Assembly: GCA_964420325.1 (NCBI GenBank)
Contig: CAYQSU010000051.1
Coordinates: 1 to 25,039, forward strand
Source of the DNA: CAYQSU01 sp964420325
GTDB lineage: Bacteria; Pseudomonadota; Alphaproteobacteria; Rhodospirillales; Defluviicoccaceae
Length of the DNA: 25,039 bases
Direction of reading: 5' to 3'
Every line of letters starts with the position of its first letter. Position 1 is the first letter of the stretch. A program made the position numbers and the translations under genes. The notes under the pieces are model-generated. The model ran no database searches. It was given only the letters and a program-made list of their open reading frames with translations, and was not told the DNA's origin. Positions 15,582 through 23,674 of this stretch are shown here, piece after piece.

Positions 15582-17066
15582 ATGATGAGTGCAGCGATGG
15601 CAGCGAAAGCCGGTGCGGCGGCGCTACCGGCCTACGACGAGGAGGTCGTCAAGAAGTTCGTCGTGGCGACGATCTTCTGGGGGGTCGTCGGGTTCGTCGT
15701 CGGCCTGGTGATCGCCCTGCAGCTCGCCTTCCCGGTGTTGAACCTGGACCTTCCGTGGACGTCGTTCGGGCGCCTGAGGCCGCTCCACACGTCGGCGGTG
15801 ATCTTCGCCTTCGGGGGCAACGCCCTGTTCGCGACCTCGCTGTACGTGGTGCAGCGCACCTGCCGCGCTCCGCTGTTCGGCGGCCCCGCGGTGGCCAACT
15901 TCCTGTTCTGGGGATTCCAGCTGTTCATCGTCATGGCGGCCTCCGGGTATGTCCTCGGGGTGACGCAGAGCAAGGAGTACGCCGAGCCCGAGTGGTATGC
16001 CGATCTGTGGCTGACGATCGTCTGGGTCGTCTATCTGGTCGTGTTCGTCGGTACGATCATGAAACGGAAAGAGCCGCACATCTACGTCGCCAACTGGTTC
16101 TATCTCTCGTTCATCGTCACCGTCGCCATGCTCCACCTGGTCAACAACGCGACGGTGCCCGTCTCGCTGTTCGGCGCCAAGAGCTACGTCGTGTGGGCGG
16201 GCGTCCAGGACGCGATGACACAGTGGTGGTATGCCCACAACGCCGTCGGCTTCTTCCTCACCACCGGCTTCCTCGGGATAATGTACTATTTCGTTCCCAA
16301 GCAGGCGGAGCGGCCGATCTACTCGTACCGGCTCAGCATCGTCCACTTCTGGACGCTGATCTTCCTCTATATCTGGGCCGGGCCCCATCACCTCCACTAC
16401 ACCGCGCTGCCCGACTGGGCCCAGATCCTCGGCATGGTGTTCTCGGTCATGCTGTGGATGCCGTCGTGGGGCGGCATGATCAACGGCATCATGACGCTGT
16501 CGGGTGCGTGGGATAAGCTCCGCACCGATGCCGTCCTCCGCTTCATGGTCGCCTCCATCGCCTTCTACGGCATGAGCACCTTCGAGGGGCCGTTGATGTC
16601 GATCCGGGCGGTCAACTCGCTCAGCCACTACACAGACTGGACCGTCGGCCACGTCCACTCGGGCGCGCTCGGCTGGGTCGCCTTCATCAGCTTCGGGGCC
16701 GTCTACTACCTGGTGCCCGTGCTGTGGAAGCGCCAGCGCCTCTATTCGCTCCGCCTCGTCAACTATCACTTCTGGGTGTCGACGATCGGCATCGTGCTCT
16801 ACATCACCGCGATGTGGATCTCCGGGATCATGCAGGGCCTGATGTGGCGCGCTTACGACTCGCTCGGCTTCCTGCAGTACTCGTTCATCGAGACGGTTGA
16901 GGCTATGCACCCCTACTATCTCATCCGCGCCGCCGGCGGCGCCCTGTTCGTCCTCGGCTCGCTGATCATGGCCTACAACCTGTGGAAGACGATCAAGGGC
17001 GAGCTCCGGACCGAGGCGGCGTTCGAGGGCGCCGTTCGGGCCGCTGCCGCCGGGACCGGCCGCTGA
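15582..17066 (+). CDS. ccoN: Cytochrome cbb3 oxidase subunit I (CcoN)
   Basis: 494 residues, about twelve membrane helices. This is the catalytic haem-copper subunit that reduces O2 at the inner membrane. Likely haem and copper ligands: His69 (HTSAV), His219 (WYAHNAV) and His269/270 (GPHH) for CuB, and His357/359 (GHVHSG). Tyr263, 44 residues after His219, occupies the place of the cross-linked Tyr of cbb3 oxidases. The segment is WYAHN where most homologues have WYGHN. The ATG at 15582 follows AGGAG; a second ATG comes directly after it. First gene of ccoNOQP; ccoO starts 12 bp downstream. Confidence 0.97.
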   Translation: MMSAAMAAKAGAAALPAYDEEVVKKFVVATIFWGVVGFVVGLVIALQLAFPVLNLDLPWTSFGRLRPLHTSAVIFAFGGNALFATSLYVVQRTCRAPLFGGPAVANFLFWGFQLFIVMAASGYVLGVTQSKEYAEPEWYADLWLTIVWVVYLVVFVGTIMKRKEPHIYVANWFYLSFIVTVAMLHLVNNATVPVSLFGAKSYVVWAGVQDAMTQWWYAHNAVGFFLTTGFLGIMYYFVPKQAERPIYSYRLSIVHFWTLIFLYIWAGPHHLHYTALPDWAQILGMVFSVMLWMPSWGGMINGIMTLSGAWDKLRTDAVLRFMVASIAFYGMSTFEGPLMSIRAVNSLSHYTDWTVGHVHSGALGWVAFISFGAVYYLVPVLWKRQRLYSLRLVNYHFWVSTIGIVLYITAMWISGIMQGLMWRAYDSLGFLQYSFIETVEAMHPYYLIRAAGGALFVLGSLIMAYNLWKTIKGELRTEAAFEGAVRAAAAGTGR

Positions 17067-17078
17067 GGGGCAACGACG

Positions 17079-17801
17079 ATGATCAAGCACGAGATCTTCG
17101 AGAAGAACGTCATCCTGCTCGCCATCGGCATCCTGGTCACCGTCTCCATCGGCGGACTGGTGCAGCTCGTGCCACTGTTCACGATGGAGCAAACGATCGA
17201 GAAGGTCGAAGGCATGAGGCCCTACTCGCCGCTCGAGCTGGCGGGACGCAACATCTATGTCCGCGAGGGCTGCTACACCTGCCACAGTCAGCAGGTTCGC
17301 CCGTTCAGGGACGAGGCCGAGCGCTACGGCCGTTACAGCCTCGCCGCCGAGAGCATGTACGACCATCCGTTCCAGTGGGGCTCCAAGCGCACCGGCCCCG
17401 ATCTGGCGCGCGTCGGCGGCAAGTACTCCAACGACTGGCATGCCGCGCACATGATCGATCCGAGAAGCGTGGTCCCGGAATCGATCATGCCGTCGTACTC
17501 GTGGCTCGCACGACGCGACCTCGACTTCGCCGACGCGTCCGAGCATCTGCGCACGCTCCAGACGATCGGCGTCCCCTACTCCGACGAGCAGATCGCCGCG
17601 GCAAGGGCCGACATCGACGCCCAGGCCAAGGGAGTGGGCGATGTCGATGGGCTGCTCGCCCGTTATCCCAAGGCGGTCGTCGGCGACTTCGACGGCGATC
17701 CGGATCGGGTGACGGAGCTCGACGCGATGATCGCCTATCTGCAGATGCTGGGGACGCTGGTGGACTTCACCGACTACAAGCCCGAACTCGACTACCGGTG
17801 A
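17079..17801 (+). CDS. ccoO: Cytochrome cbb3 oxidase subunit II (CcoO)
   Basis: 240 residues. One N-terminal membrane anchor (about 10-32) holds a periplasmic mono-haem cytochrome c domain with CYTCH at 65-69 and the family sequence HSQQVRPF after it. It passes electrons from CcoP to CcoN. GAGGGG lies about ten bases before the ATG. The gene is followed after 9 bp by ccoQ. Confidence 0.97.
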   Translation: MIKHEIFEKNVILLAIGILVTVSIGGLVQLVPLFTMEQTIEKVEGMRPYSPLELAGRNIYVREGCYTCHSQQVRPFRDEAERYGRYSLAAESMYDHPFQWGSKRTGPDLARVGGKYSNDWHAAHMIDPRSVVPESIMPSYSWLARRDLDFADASEHLRTLQTIGVPYSDEQIAAARADIDAQAKGVGDVDGLLARYPKAVVGDFDGDPDRVTELDAMIAYLQMLGTLVDFTDYKPELDYR

Positions 17802-17810
17802 GAGGCGAAG

Positions 17811-17972
17811 ATGGATTTCGTGGCGCTCGCCGAAGAGTTGCGGTCGTGGTGGGTGGTTTGGCTTTTCATCGTGTTCGTCGGGGTCGTCTTCTGGGCCTAC
17901 CGGCCGAAGAACAAGAAGCGGTTCGAGGAGGCAGCCCGGATTCCGTTCAAGGATGAGACGGAGGATAGGTGA
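17811..17972 (+). CDS. ccoQ: Cytochrome cbb3 oxidase subunit CcoQ
   Basis: Small protein of 53 residues starting MDFVALAEEL. A single hydrophobic helix (about 13-30) is followed by the basic stretch RPKNKKRFEEAA, typical of CcoQ/FixQ. CcoQ helps stabilise the oxidase or the interaction of CcoP with the core. A GAGGCGAAG sequence precedes the ATG. Its stop codon TGA shares its last base with the ATG of ccoP. Confidence 0.93.
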   Translation: MDFVALAEELRSWWVVWLFIVFVGVVFWAYRPKNKKRFEEAARIPFKDETEDR

Positions 17973-18829
17973 TGGCGAAAAAAGACATCGATGCCTTGAG
18001 CGGAACCGAGACGACCGGCCATGAATGGGACGGCATCAAGGAGCTGAACACGCCACTGCCCAGATGGTGGCTGTGGACGTTCTACGCAACGATCGCGTTC
18101 TCCCTGGTGTGGACGATCCTGTTCCCGGCGTGGCCGTCGCTCAGCGGCTATACCAAGGGCGTGCTCGGCTATTCATCCCGCGCCGACCTGGTCAGGGAGC
18201 TTGAGCGCGTGCAGGAGGCCCGTGGTCCGTGGCTCGACCGGTTCGCCGCGGGCACCCTGGAGGACGTCGCCGAGGACCCGGAGCTGCTGCAATTCGCGAT
18301 GGCCGGCGGGCGGGCGATCTTCGCCGACAACTGCGCGCCCTGTCATGGCTCGGGCGGCGCCGGCAGGCCGGGCTATCCCATCCTCGCGGACGACGACTGG
18401 GTCTGGGGCGGCACGCTCGACGATATCCATGCCACCATAGCGTACGGCGTGCGCAGCACGCATGCGGATGCGCGCGCCTCCGAGATGCCGGCGTTCGCCG
18501 CCGACGGCATCCTCACCGAGGAGGAGATCGCCAGCGTTGCCGACCATGTGTTCGCCCTGTCCGGCGCGGGCCCGGTCAACGATGCGGGACGAGAGATCTT
18601 TGCCGACCAGTGCGCCGCCTGCCACGGCGACGACGGCACCGGCAACCCCGCCCTCGGCGCGCCGAACCTTGCCAACGACATCTGGCTGTTCGGCGGCAGC
18701 CGCGAGGAGGTCATCCGCCAGATCGCCAAGCCTCGGCACGGGGTGATGCCGCCGTGGGTCGACCGTCTCGACGATGCCGCGCTCAAGCAGGTCACCATCT
18801 ACGTGCACTCGCTGGGTGGCGGGCAATAG
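17972..18829 (+). CDS. ccoP: Cytochrome cbb3 oxidase subunit III (CcoP), di-haem
   Basis: 285 residues. After an N-terminal cytoplasmic segment with HEWDGIKELNTPLPRWW comes one membrane helix (about 32-52). Two cytochrome c domains follow, with haem motifs CAPCH (121-125) and CAACH (214-218). It is the electron entry subunit facing the periplasm. The ATG at 17972 is preferred over an in-frame GTG at 17969 because GGAGG (17960-17964) is then seven bases away. The one-base stop/start overlap with ccoQ suggests translational coupling. Confidence 0.97.
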   Translation: MAKKDIDALSGTETTGHEWDGIKELNTPLPRWWLWTFYATIAFSLVWTILFPAWPSLSGYTKGVLGYSSRADLVRELERVQEARGPWLDRFAAGTLEDVAEDPELLQFAMAGGRAIFADNCAPCHGSGGAGRPGYPILADDDWVWGGTLDDIHATIAYGVRSTHADARASEMPAFAADGILTEEEIASVADHVFALSGAGPVNDAGREIFADQCAACHGDDGTGNPALGAPNLANDIWLFGGSREEVIRQIAKPRHGVMPPWVDRLDDAALKQVTIYVHSLGGGQ

Positions 18830-18855
18830 GGCCGGCGGACGAGCGCGGAGGGCCG

Positions 18856-18884
18856 TTGCGGCTTTCATTAACGAGCACTAATAT
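18856..18884 (+). promoter_or_regulatory. Possible internal promoter before ccoG
   Basis: TTGCGG (18856-18861), 17 bp, TAATAT (18879-18884), in an AT-rich patch of the 92-bp gap between ccoP and ccoG. The -35 is weak (three of six). It may allow the assembly genes to be expressed apart from the structural genes. Confidence 0.35.
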
Positions 18885-18921
18885 AAAGTCGAGCCCCGGC
18901 GGCACGAGAGCAGCATCGGAC

Positions 18922-20448
18922 ATGGCGACCGCACAGCATCACGCCATCGGCGAGGTTGACCGGCACACGGTCGCGGCCGGTCCGGCACCAGTTGCGGGGA
19001 GCCTGAAGGGCGCCGACGCGGCGCCGGGCCCGGCCAAGGAGACGCCGCTCTACGCCGACCGGGTCAAGGTCTATTCCCGGAGCGTCCGGGGAACCTTCCG
19101 CCGGATCAAGTGGTGGGTTCTGTGGGTGCTGCTCGGCCTCTACTATGTCGGACCCTGGATCCGCTGGGACCGCGGGCCGGGGGCGCCGGACCAGGCACTC
19201 CTGATCGACATGCCGGGACGCCGCGCGTACTTCTTCTGGATCGAGATCTGGCCGCAGGAGGTCTACTATCTCACGGGGCTACTGATCCTGGCCGCCGTCG
19301 GCCTGTTCTTGGTCACCGCCTGGTTCGGGCGCGTGTGGTGCGGCTTCACCTGTCCGCAGACGGTGTGGACCGACCTCTTCATGTGGGTCGAGCGCAAAAC
19401 CGAAGGCGATCGCAACGCCCGCATCCGGCTCGACCGGGCCCCGCTCAGTGTCGACAAGGCGCTGCGCAAGGTGGCTAAGCATGGGGCATGGCTCGTCATC
19501 GCCTTCGCCACCGGCGGCGCCTGGATCATGTACTTCCGGGATGCGCCGACGCTCGCCGGAGAGTTCTTCACCGGTGAGGCTTCGGCCGCGGTCTACGGCT
19601 TCACCGCCCTGTTCACGGCGACCACCTACCTGCTCGCCGGCTGGGCGCGGGAGCAGCTCTGCATCTACATGTGCCCCTGGCCGCGCTTCCAGAGCGCCAT
19701 GTTCGACGAGGACTCGCTGATCGTCACCTACGAGGCATGGCGCGGCGAGCCTCGGGGAACCGCCAAGCGCGGCCAGTCCTTCGACGGCCGCGGCCATTGC
19801 GTCAACTGCGGGCTTTGCTGGCAGGTCTGCCCGACCGGCGTCGACATCCGCGACGGCCAGCAGATGGCGTGCATCGGCTGCGCCTTGTGCGTCGACGCCT
19901 GCAATTCGGTCATGGATCGCTTCCGCCTGCCGCGCAACCTGATCACCTATGACTCGATCAGCAACCAGCTCGCCCGCGAACGGGGCCAGCCGACGACGAT
20001 TCGGCTGCTGAGACCCAGGACCCTCGCCTACATCGCGATTCTGATCGCCGTCGCGGCCGTCATGGTGTTCAGCCTCGCGACCCGCACCCGCCTGGAGGTC
20101 AACGTCCTTCCCGACCGATCGCCCCTGTTCGTGCAGCTGTCCGACGGCTCCGTGCAAAACGGCTATACGTTCAAGGTGCTGAACATGGAGCGGGCGGAGA
20201 AGACCTACACGCTAACGACGACGGGTATCGAGGCTGCGCAGTTGACGGTGATCGGCCACCAGCCGCAGCCCACCGGCGAGGTCGAGCTGCCGGTGATGGC
20301 CGACGCTGTCGCGAGCTTCCGCCTGTTCGTCTCGGCGCCGCGATCGAGTCTCGCCGGCCGTGCGACGGATCTGACCTTCGTCCTCACCGACCAGGACACT
20401 GGCGAGACCGTCGAGCGGACGTCGGTGTTCTCCGGACCGGCTCGGTAG
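18922..20448 (+). CDS. ccoG: Cytochrome c oxidase accessory protein CcoG (FixG/RdxA)
   Basis: 508 residues. Several membrane helices surround the hallmark segment WCGFTCPQTVWTDLF, then YMCPWPRFQ. Two ferredoxin-type [4Fe-4S] motifs follow: Cys293, 296, 299, 303 (CVNCGLC...CP) and Cys317, 320, 323, 327 (CIGCALC...C). A C-terminal Ig-like periplasmic domain ends the protein. CcoG reduces Cu(II) to Cu(I) for cbb3 oxidase assembly. The ATG at 18922 begins a hydrophilic N-terminus before YADRVKVYSRSVRGTFR; the ribosome-binding sequence is weak. Six bp separate it from ccoH. Confidence 0.95.
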   Translation: MATAQHHAIGEVDRHTVAAGPAPVAGSLKGADAAPGPAKETPLYADRVKVYSRSVRGTFRRIKWWVLWVLLGLYYVGPWIRWDRGPGAPDQALLIDMPGRRAYFFWIEIWPQEVYYLTGLLILAAVGLFLVTAWFGRVWCGFTCPQTVWTDLFMWVERKTEGDRNARIRLDRAPLSVDKALRKVAKHGAWLVIAFATGGAWIMYFRDAPTLAGEFFTGEASAAVYGFTALFTATTYLLAGWAREQLCIYMCPWPRFQSAMFDEDSLIVTYEAWRGEPRGTAKRGQSFDGRGHCVNCGLCWQVCPTGVDIRDGQQMACIGCALCVDACNSVMDRFRLPRNLITYDSISNQLARERGQPTTIRLLRPRTLAYIAILIAVAAVMVFSLATRTRLEVNVLPDRSPLFVQLSDGSVQNGYTFKVLNMERAEKTYTLTTTGIEAAQLTVIGHQPQPTGEVELPVMADAVASFRLFVSAPRSSLAGRATDLTFVLTDQDTGETVERTSVFSGPAR

Positions 20449-20454
20449 GCGGGA

Positions 20455-20952
20455 ATGTCGAAGCCAAGGCCGCCGGGCTGGTGGTATCCGTGGATCTTCG
20501 TTGCGGCGATGGGTGTCGTCGTCGCCGTCAACGGCGTCCTCGTCTACTTCGCCCTCAGCACCTGGACCGGACTCGAGACCAAGGACTACTATGTGCGCGG
20601 GCTCCAGTACAACCAGGCCCTCGCGGCGAGCCGCGACCAGGACGCACGGGGCTGGCAGGCGCGCCTCAGCTTCGATGCCGTGGGCGAGCCGGCCGGCGGC
20701 GAGCGGCAGGGCACGCTGAGCGTCGTCTTCACCGATCGCGACGGCGCTCCGCTCGAGGATCTCAGTGTCACGGCGATGCTGGTCCGGCCCACCCACGAAG
20801 GCCACGATGCCACCGTTACCCTCGAGCACCAGGGCGACGGCCTCTATGCCGGGGTGGTGCGCGTCGCACTCGCCGGCCAATGGGATGCACGGATCCTTGC
20901 GCACCGCGGTGACGGAACGTTCCAGACCCGACAGCGGCTGTTCCTGCCCTGA
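20455..20952 (+). CDS. ccoH: CcoH/FixH-family oxidase assembly protein
   Basis: 165 residues. One N-terminal membrane helix (about 12-33) is preceded by GWWYPWIFV. The FixH mark TKDYYVRGLQYNQALA (about 42-57) follows, then a periplasmic beta-sandwich domain. The family is needed for late assembly or stability of the cbb3 oxidase. It sits between ccoG (6 bp) and ccoI (51 bp), the usual place. Confidence 0.94.
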   Translation: MSKPRPPGWWYPWIFVAAMGVVVAVNGVLVYFALSTWTGLETKDYYVRGLQYNQALAASRDQDARGWQARLSFDAVGEPAGGERQGTLSVVFTDRDGAPLEDLSVTAMLVRPTHEGHDATVTLEHQGDGLYAGVVRVALAGQWDARILAHRGDGTFQTRQRLFLP

Positions 20953-21003
20953 CCGGGCGCCCTGCCGCAGGACGCCGGGTCGGCGCCGCGAGGACAGGCC
21001 CGC

Positions 21004-23439
21004 ATGAATGACCTCGACGCGGCCGTGGCGCATCCGGACCCGCTGCCCGCAGCCGCAGCGGAAGCGGCGCGCTGCCGCCACTGTAGCCTGCCGATCCCGG
21101 CCGGCTTGACGGCGAACGCGGGGTTCTGCTGCCGCGGCTGCGCGGCCGCCTATGCCACCATCCACGGGCTCGGCCTCGACGACTACTATCGCCGTCGGAC
21201 CATCGACATCGCCCAGCGCCCCCTCAGACCGGACGAGGATGCGGAGACCACCGACTTCGCGGGCTCCGTGCGGGACGAAGGCCGCGGCATCGGTGCGCTC
21301 AGCCTGATGATCGAGGGGCTTCACTGCGCCGCCTGCGTCTGGCTGATCGAATCGGTGCTGGGCCGTCAGCCGGGCGTGGTCCATGCCCGGGTCAACATGA
21401 CCACCCGCCGGCTGGTGCTCAGATGGCAGGCGGACCGCACCACCGCCGACGCGCTCGTCTCGACGGTCCAGCGACTGGGCTATCGGCTGGTGCCGTTCGA
21501 TCCGGCGCGCATCGGCCGCGACGGCGAGCAGCGAGAGAAGGAGCTGCTGCGGGCGATGGCGATTGCCGGGTTCGCCGCCGGCAACGTCATGCTGCTCTCC
21601 ATCTCCGTCTGGGCCGGGCACGCCGGCGGCATGGGGCCGGCGACGCGGGGCCTGTTGCACTGGATCTCGGCGCTGATCGCGCTGCCGGCCGTGGTCTACG
21701 CCGGCGTGCCGTTCTATCGGTCGGCGCTCGCCGCCTTGCGGGCACGGCGCGTCAACATGGACGTGCCGATCTCCCTCGCCGTCATTCTCGCCTCGGCCAT
21801 GAGCCTGCACGAGACCGCCGTCGGCGCCAGGCACGCCTACTTCGATTCCGCGGTCGCGCTGTTGTTCTTTCTGCTCATCGGCCGCTATCTCGATCAGCGT
21901 GCGCGCGGCCGGGCGCGATCCGCCGCGGAGCATCTGCTCGCCCTCGGCGGCACCGCCGTCACCGTCGTCGAGCCCTCCGGCCGTCGGCGCATCCTGGCGC
22001 CGGCGCGGGTTCGCCCCGGCATGACCGTGCTGGCGGCGGCCGGCGACCGCATCGCCGTCGACGGCCGCGTCATCGCCGGCCGCAGCGATGTCGACACCGG
22101 CCTGATCGACGGCGAGAGCGTGCCGAAGGCGGTGGCCCCCGGCGCCCGAGTCTTCGCCGGCACGCTCAACGTCTCGGCGCCGCTGACGCTCGAGGCGACG
22201 GCCGTCGGCGAGGACACGCTGTTGTCCGAGATCGCCCGCCTGGTGGAGACCGCCGAGCAGGCCAAGGGCCGCTACGTGGCGTTGGCCGACCGGGTCGCCC
22301 GGCTCTACGCGCCGGTGGTGCATGCGCTGGCGGCGGCGACCTTCATCGGCTGGTTCGGGCTCGGTGGCGCGCCGTGGCAGACGGCGCTGATGTACGCCAT
22401 CGCCGTTCTCATCATCACCTGTCCCTGCGCGCTGGCGCTGGCGGTGCCGGTGGTGCAGGTGGCCGCCTCCGGACGCCTCCTCTGCCAGGGCGTGCTGATC
22501 AAGTCCGGCACCGCCCTCGAGCGCATCGCGGCGATCGACACGGTGGTGTTCGACAAGACCGGCACCCTGACCGAAGGCCTTTTGGCGCTCGCCGACGGCG
22601 ACGCCGTCGACGCGGTGGCACTCGCCGAGGCCGCGGCGATGGCGGCCCAGAGCCGCCATCCTCTGGCCAGGGCGCTCGTCCGCGCCGCCGAGGCGAGAGG
22701 CCTCGCCGTTGCCCCGGCCCAAGACGTCCGCGAGGTCGCCGGACGCGGCCTCGAGCGGCCGACGGCCGCGGGACGGGTGCGTCTCGGCAGCCGCAGCTTC
22801 TGCGGCATCGGCGGCGACGCCGAGGCGCCGGCTCCGGAGCTGTGGCTCCACCGGCCCGGCCGGGTGCCGGTCCGCTTCGCCTTTGCCGACCGCCTCCGCG
22901 ACGACGCGCCTGGCGTGGTCGCCGCGCTCAAGGACCTGGGGATCGGCGTGCGCCTGTTGTCGGGCGACCACCCGGGCGCGGTCCGACGGATCGCGGCCGC
23001 CGTCGGCATCGCCGACTGGCGGGCCGGCTCGGATCCCGCCAACAAGGTCCGCCGCCTCGCGGCGCTGGCCGAGGGCGGCCGGAGGGCGCTGATGGTCGGC
23101 GACGGGCTCAACGATGCGCCGGCGCTGTCGGCGGCGCACGCCTCGCTGTCGCCGGCGACGGCGACCGACCTCAGCCAGACCGCCGCCGACGCCGTCTTCC
23201 AGGGGCGCCGCCTCGCGCCGGTGATCGAGACCATCCTGGTCGCCCGCCGCGCCGGCCGGCTGGTGCGGGAGAACATCGCCTTCACCTTCGTCTACAATGG
23301 CCTGACCATCCCCTTGGCGGTGGCCGGACTGGTCACGCCGCTGATCGCCGCCGTCGCCATGTCGGCGTCGTCGCTGGTGGTGATCGTCAACGCGCTGAGG
23401 CTCAATCGCGGACGGCCATGGACATCCTCCTCTACCTGA
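21004..23439 (+). CDS. ccoI: Copper-translocating P-type ATPase CcoI (FixI)
   Basis: 811 residues. The N-terminal Cys-rich segment (CRHCSLPI...FCCRGCAAAY) is typical of CcoI. It is followed by a heavy-metal-associated domain with CAAC (108-111), membrane helices, the ion-path motif CPC (473-475), the phosphorylated Asp517 in DKTGTLTEG, SRHPLARAL, and GDGLNDAP (hinge Asp700). The actuator-domain loop reads DGES instead of the near-universal TGES, keeping the Glu. CcoI exports copper used for CuB of CcoN. The ATG at 21004 has GAGGA upstream. The 3' end overlaps ccoS by 22 bp. Confidence 0.95.
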   Translation: MNDLDAAVAHPDPLPAAAAEAARCRHCSLPIPAGLTANAGFCCRGCAAAYATIHGLGLDDYYRRRTIDIAQRPLRPDEDAETTDFAGSVRDEGRGIGALSLMIEGLHCAACVWLIESVLGRQPGVVHARVNMTTRRLVLRWQADRTTADALVSTVQRLGYRLVPFDPARIGRDGEQREKELLRAMAIAGFAAGNVMLLSISVWAGHAGGMGPATRGLLHWISALIALPAVVYAGVPFYRSALAALRARRVNMDVPISLAVILASAMSLHETAVGARHAYFDSAVALLFFLLIGRYLDQRARGRARSAAEHLLALGGTAVTVVEPSGRRRILAPARVRPGMTVLAAAGDRIAVDGRVIAGRSDVDTGLIDGESVPKAVAPGARVFAGTLNVSAPLTLEATAVGEDTLLSEIARLVETAEQAKGRYVALADRVARLYAPVVHALAAATFIGWFGLGGAPWQTALMYAIAVLIITCPCALALAVPVVQVAASGRLLCQGVLIKSGTALERIAAIDTVVFDKTGTLTEGLLALADGDAVDAVALAEAAAMAAQSRHPLARALVRAAEARGLAVAPAQDVREVAGRGLERPTAAGRVRLGSRSFCGIGGDAEAPAPELWLHRPGRVPVRFAFADRLRDDAPGVVAALKDLGIGVRLLSGDHPGAVRRIAAAVGIADWRAGSDPANKVRRLAALAEGGRRALMVGDGLNDAPALSAAHASLSPATATDLSQTAADAVFQGRRLAPVIETILVARRAGRLVRENIAFTFVYNGLTIPLAVAGLVTPLIAAVAMSASSLVVIVNALRLNRGRPWTSSST

Positions 23440-23597
23440 TTCCGGCAGCGCTGCTGCTCGGCCTGCTCGGTCTCGGGGCCTTCCTGTGGGCGCTCAGGTC
23501 GGGCCAGTTCGACGACCTCGACGGCGCCGCCCAGCGCATCCTGTTCGACGACGAGGAGACGCCGCCCCCGTCCGGCGACGGTGAAAACAGGCCTTGA
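23418..23597 (+). CDS. ccoS: CcoS, cbb3 oxidase maturation protein
   Basis: Small protein of 59 residues, MDILLYLIPAALLLGLLGLG, with a single membrane helix. It is followed by LWALRSGQFDDLDGAAQRILFDD, the conserved CcoS sequence. Needed for insertion of cofactors into the cbb3 oxidase in Rhodobacter. It overlaps the end of ccoI by 22 bp in another frame, so translation is probably coupled. Last gene of the cluster. Confidence 0.95.
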   Translation: MDILLYLIPAALLLGLLGLGAFLWALRSGQFDDLDGAAQRILFDDEETPPPSGDGENRP

Positions 23598-23604
23598 CAG
23601 CGTT

Positions 23605-23631
23605 CCCTCCCCGTTCCCCCTTGCGGGGAAG
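23605..23631. terminator. Palindromic intergenic element, possible terminator
   Basis: In the 77-bp convergent gap after ccoS, TTCCCC (23614-23619) pairs with GGGGAA (23625-23630) around a 5-base loop, preceded by CCCTCCCC. The word pattern resembles the short C-rich/G-rich palindromic repeats scattered between genes in many alphaproteobacteria. No long T-run follows. Confidence 0.4.
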
Positions 23632-23674
23632 CGATTCGGACGGGTTTCGTTCGGCGTCGGTTCCGCCCGCGATC

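Noticed and set aside
20212..23139. 975-codon open frame antisense to ccoG/ccoH/ccoI
   Set aside because: The plus strand encodes three well-conserved cco proteins here; the antisense frame is open because of high GC at codon position three and has no recognisable domain.
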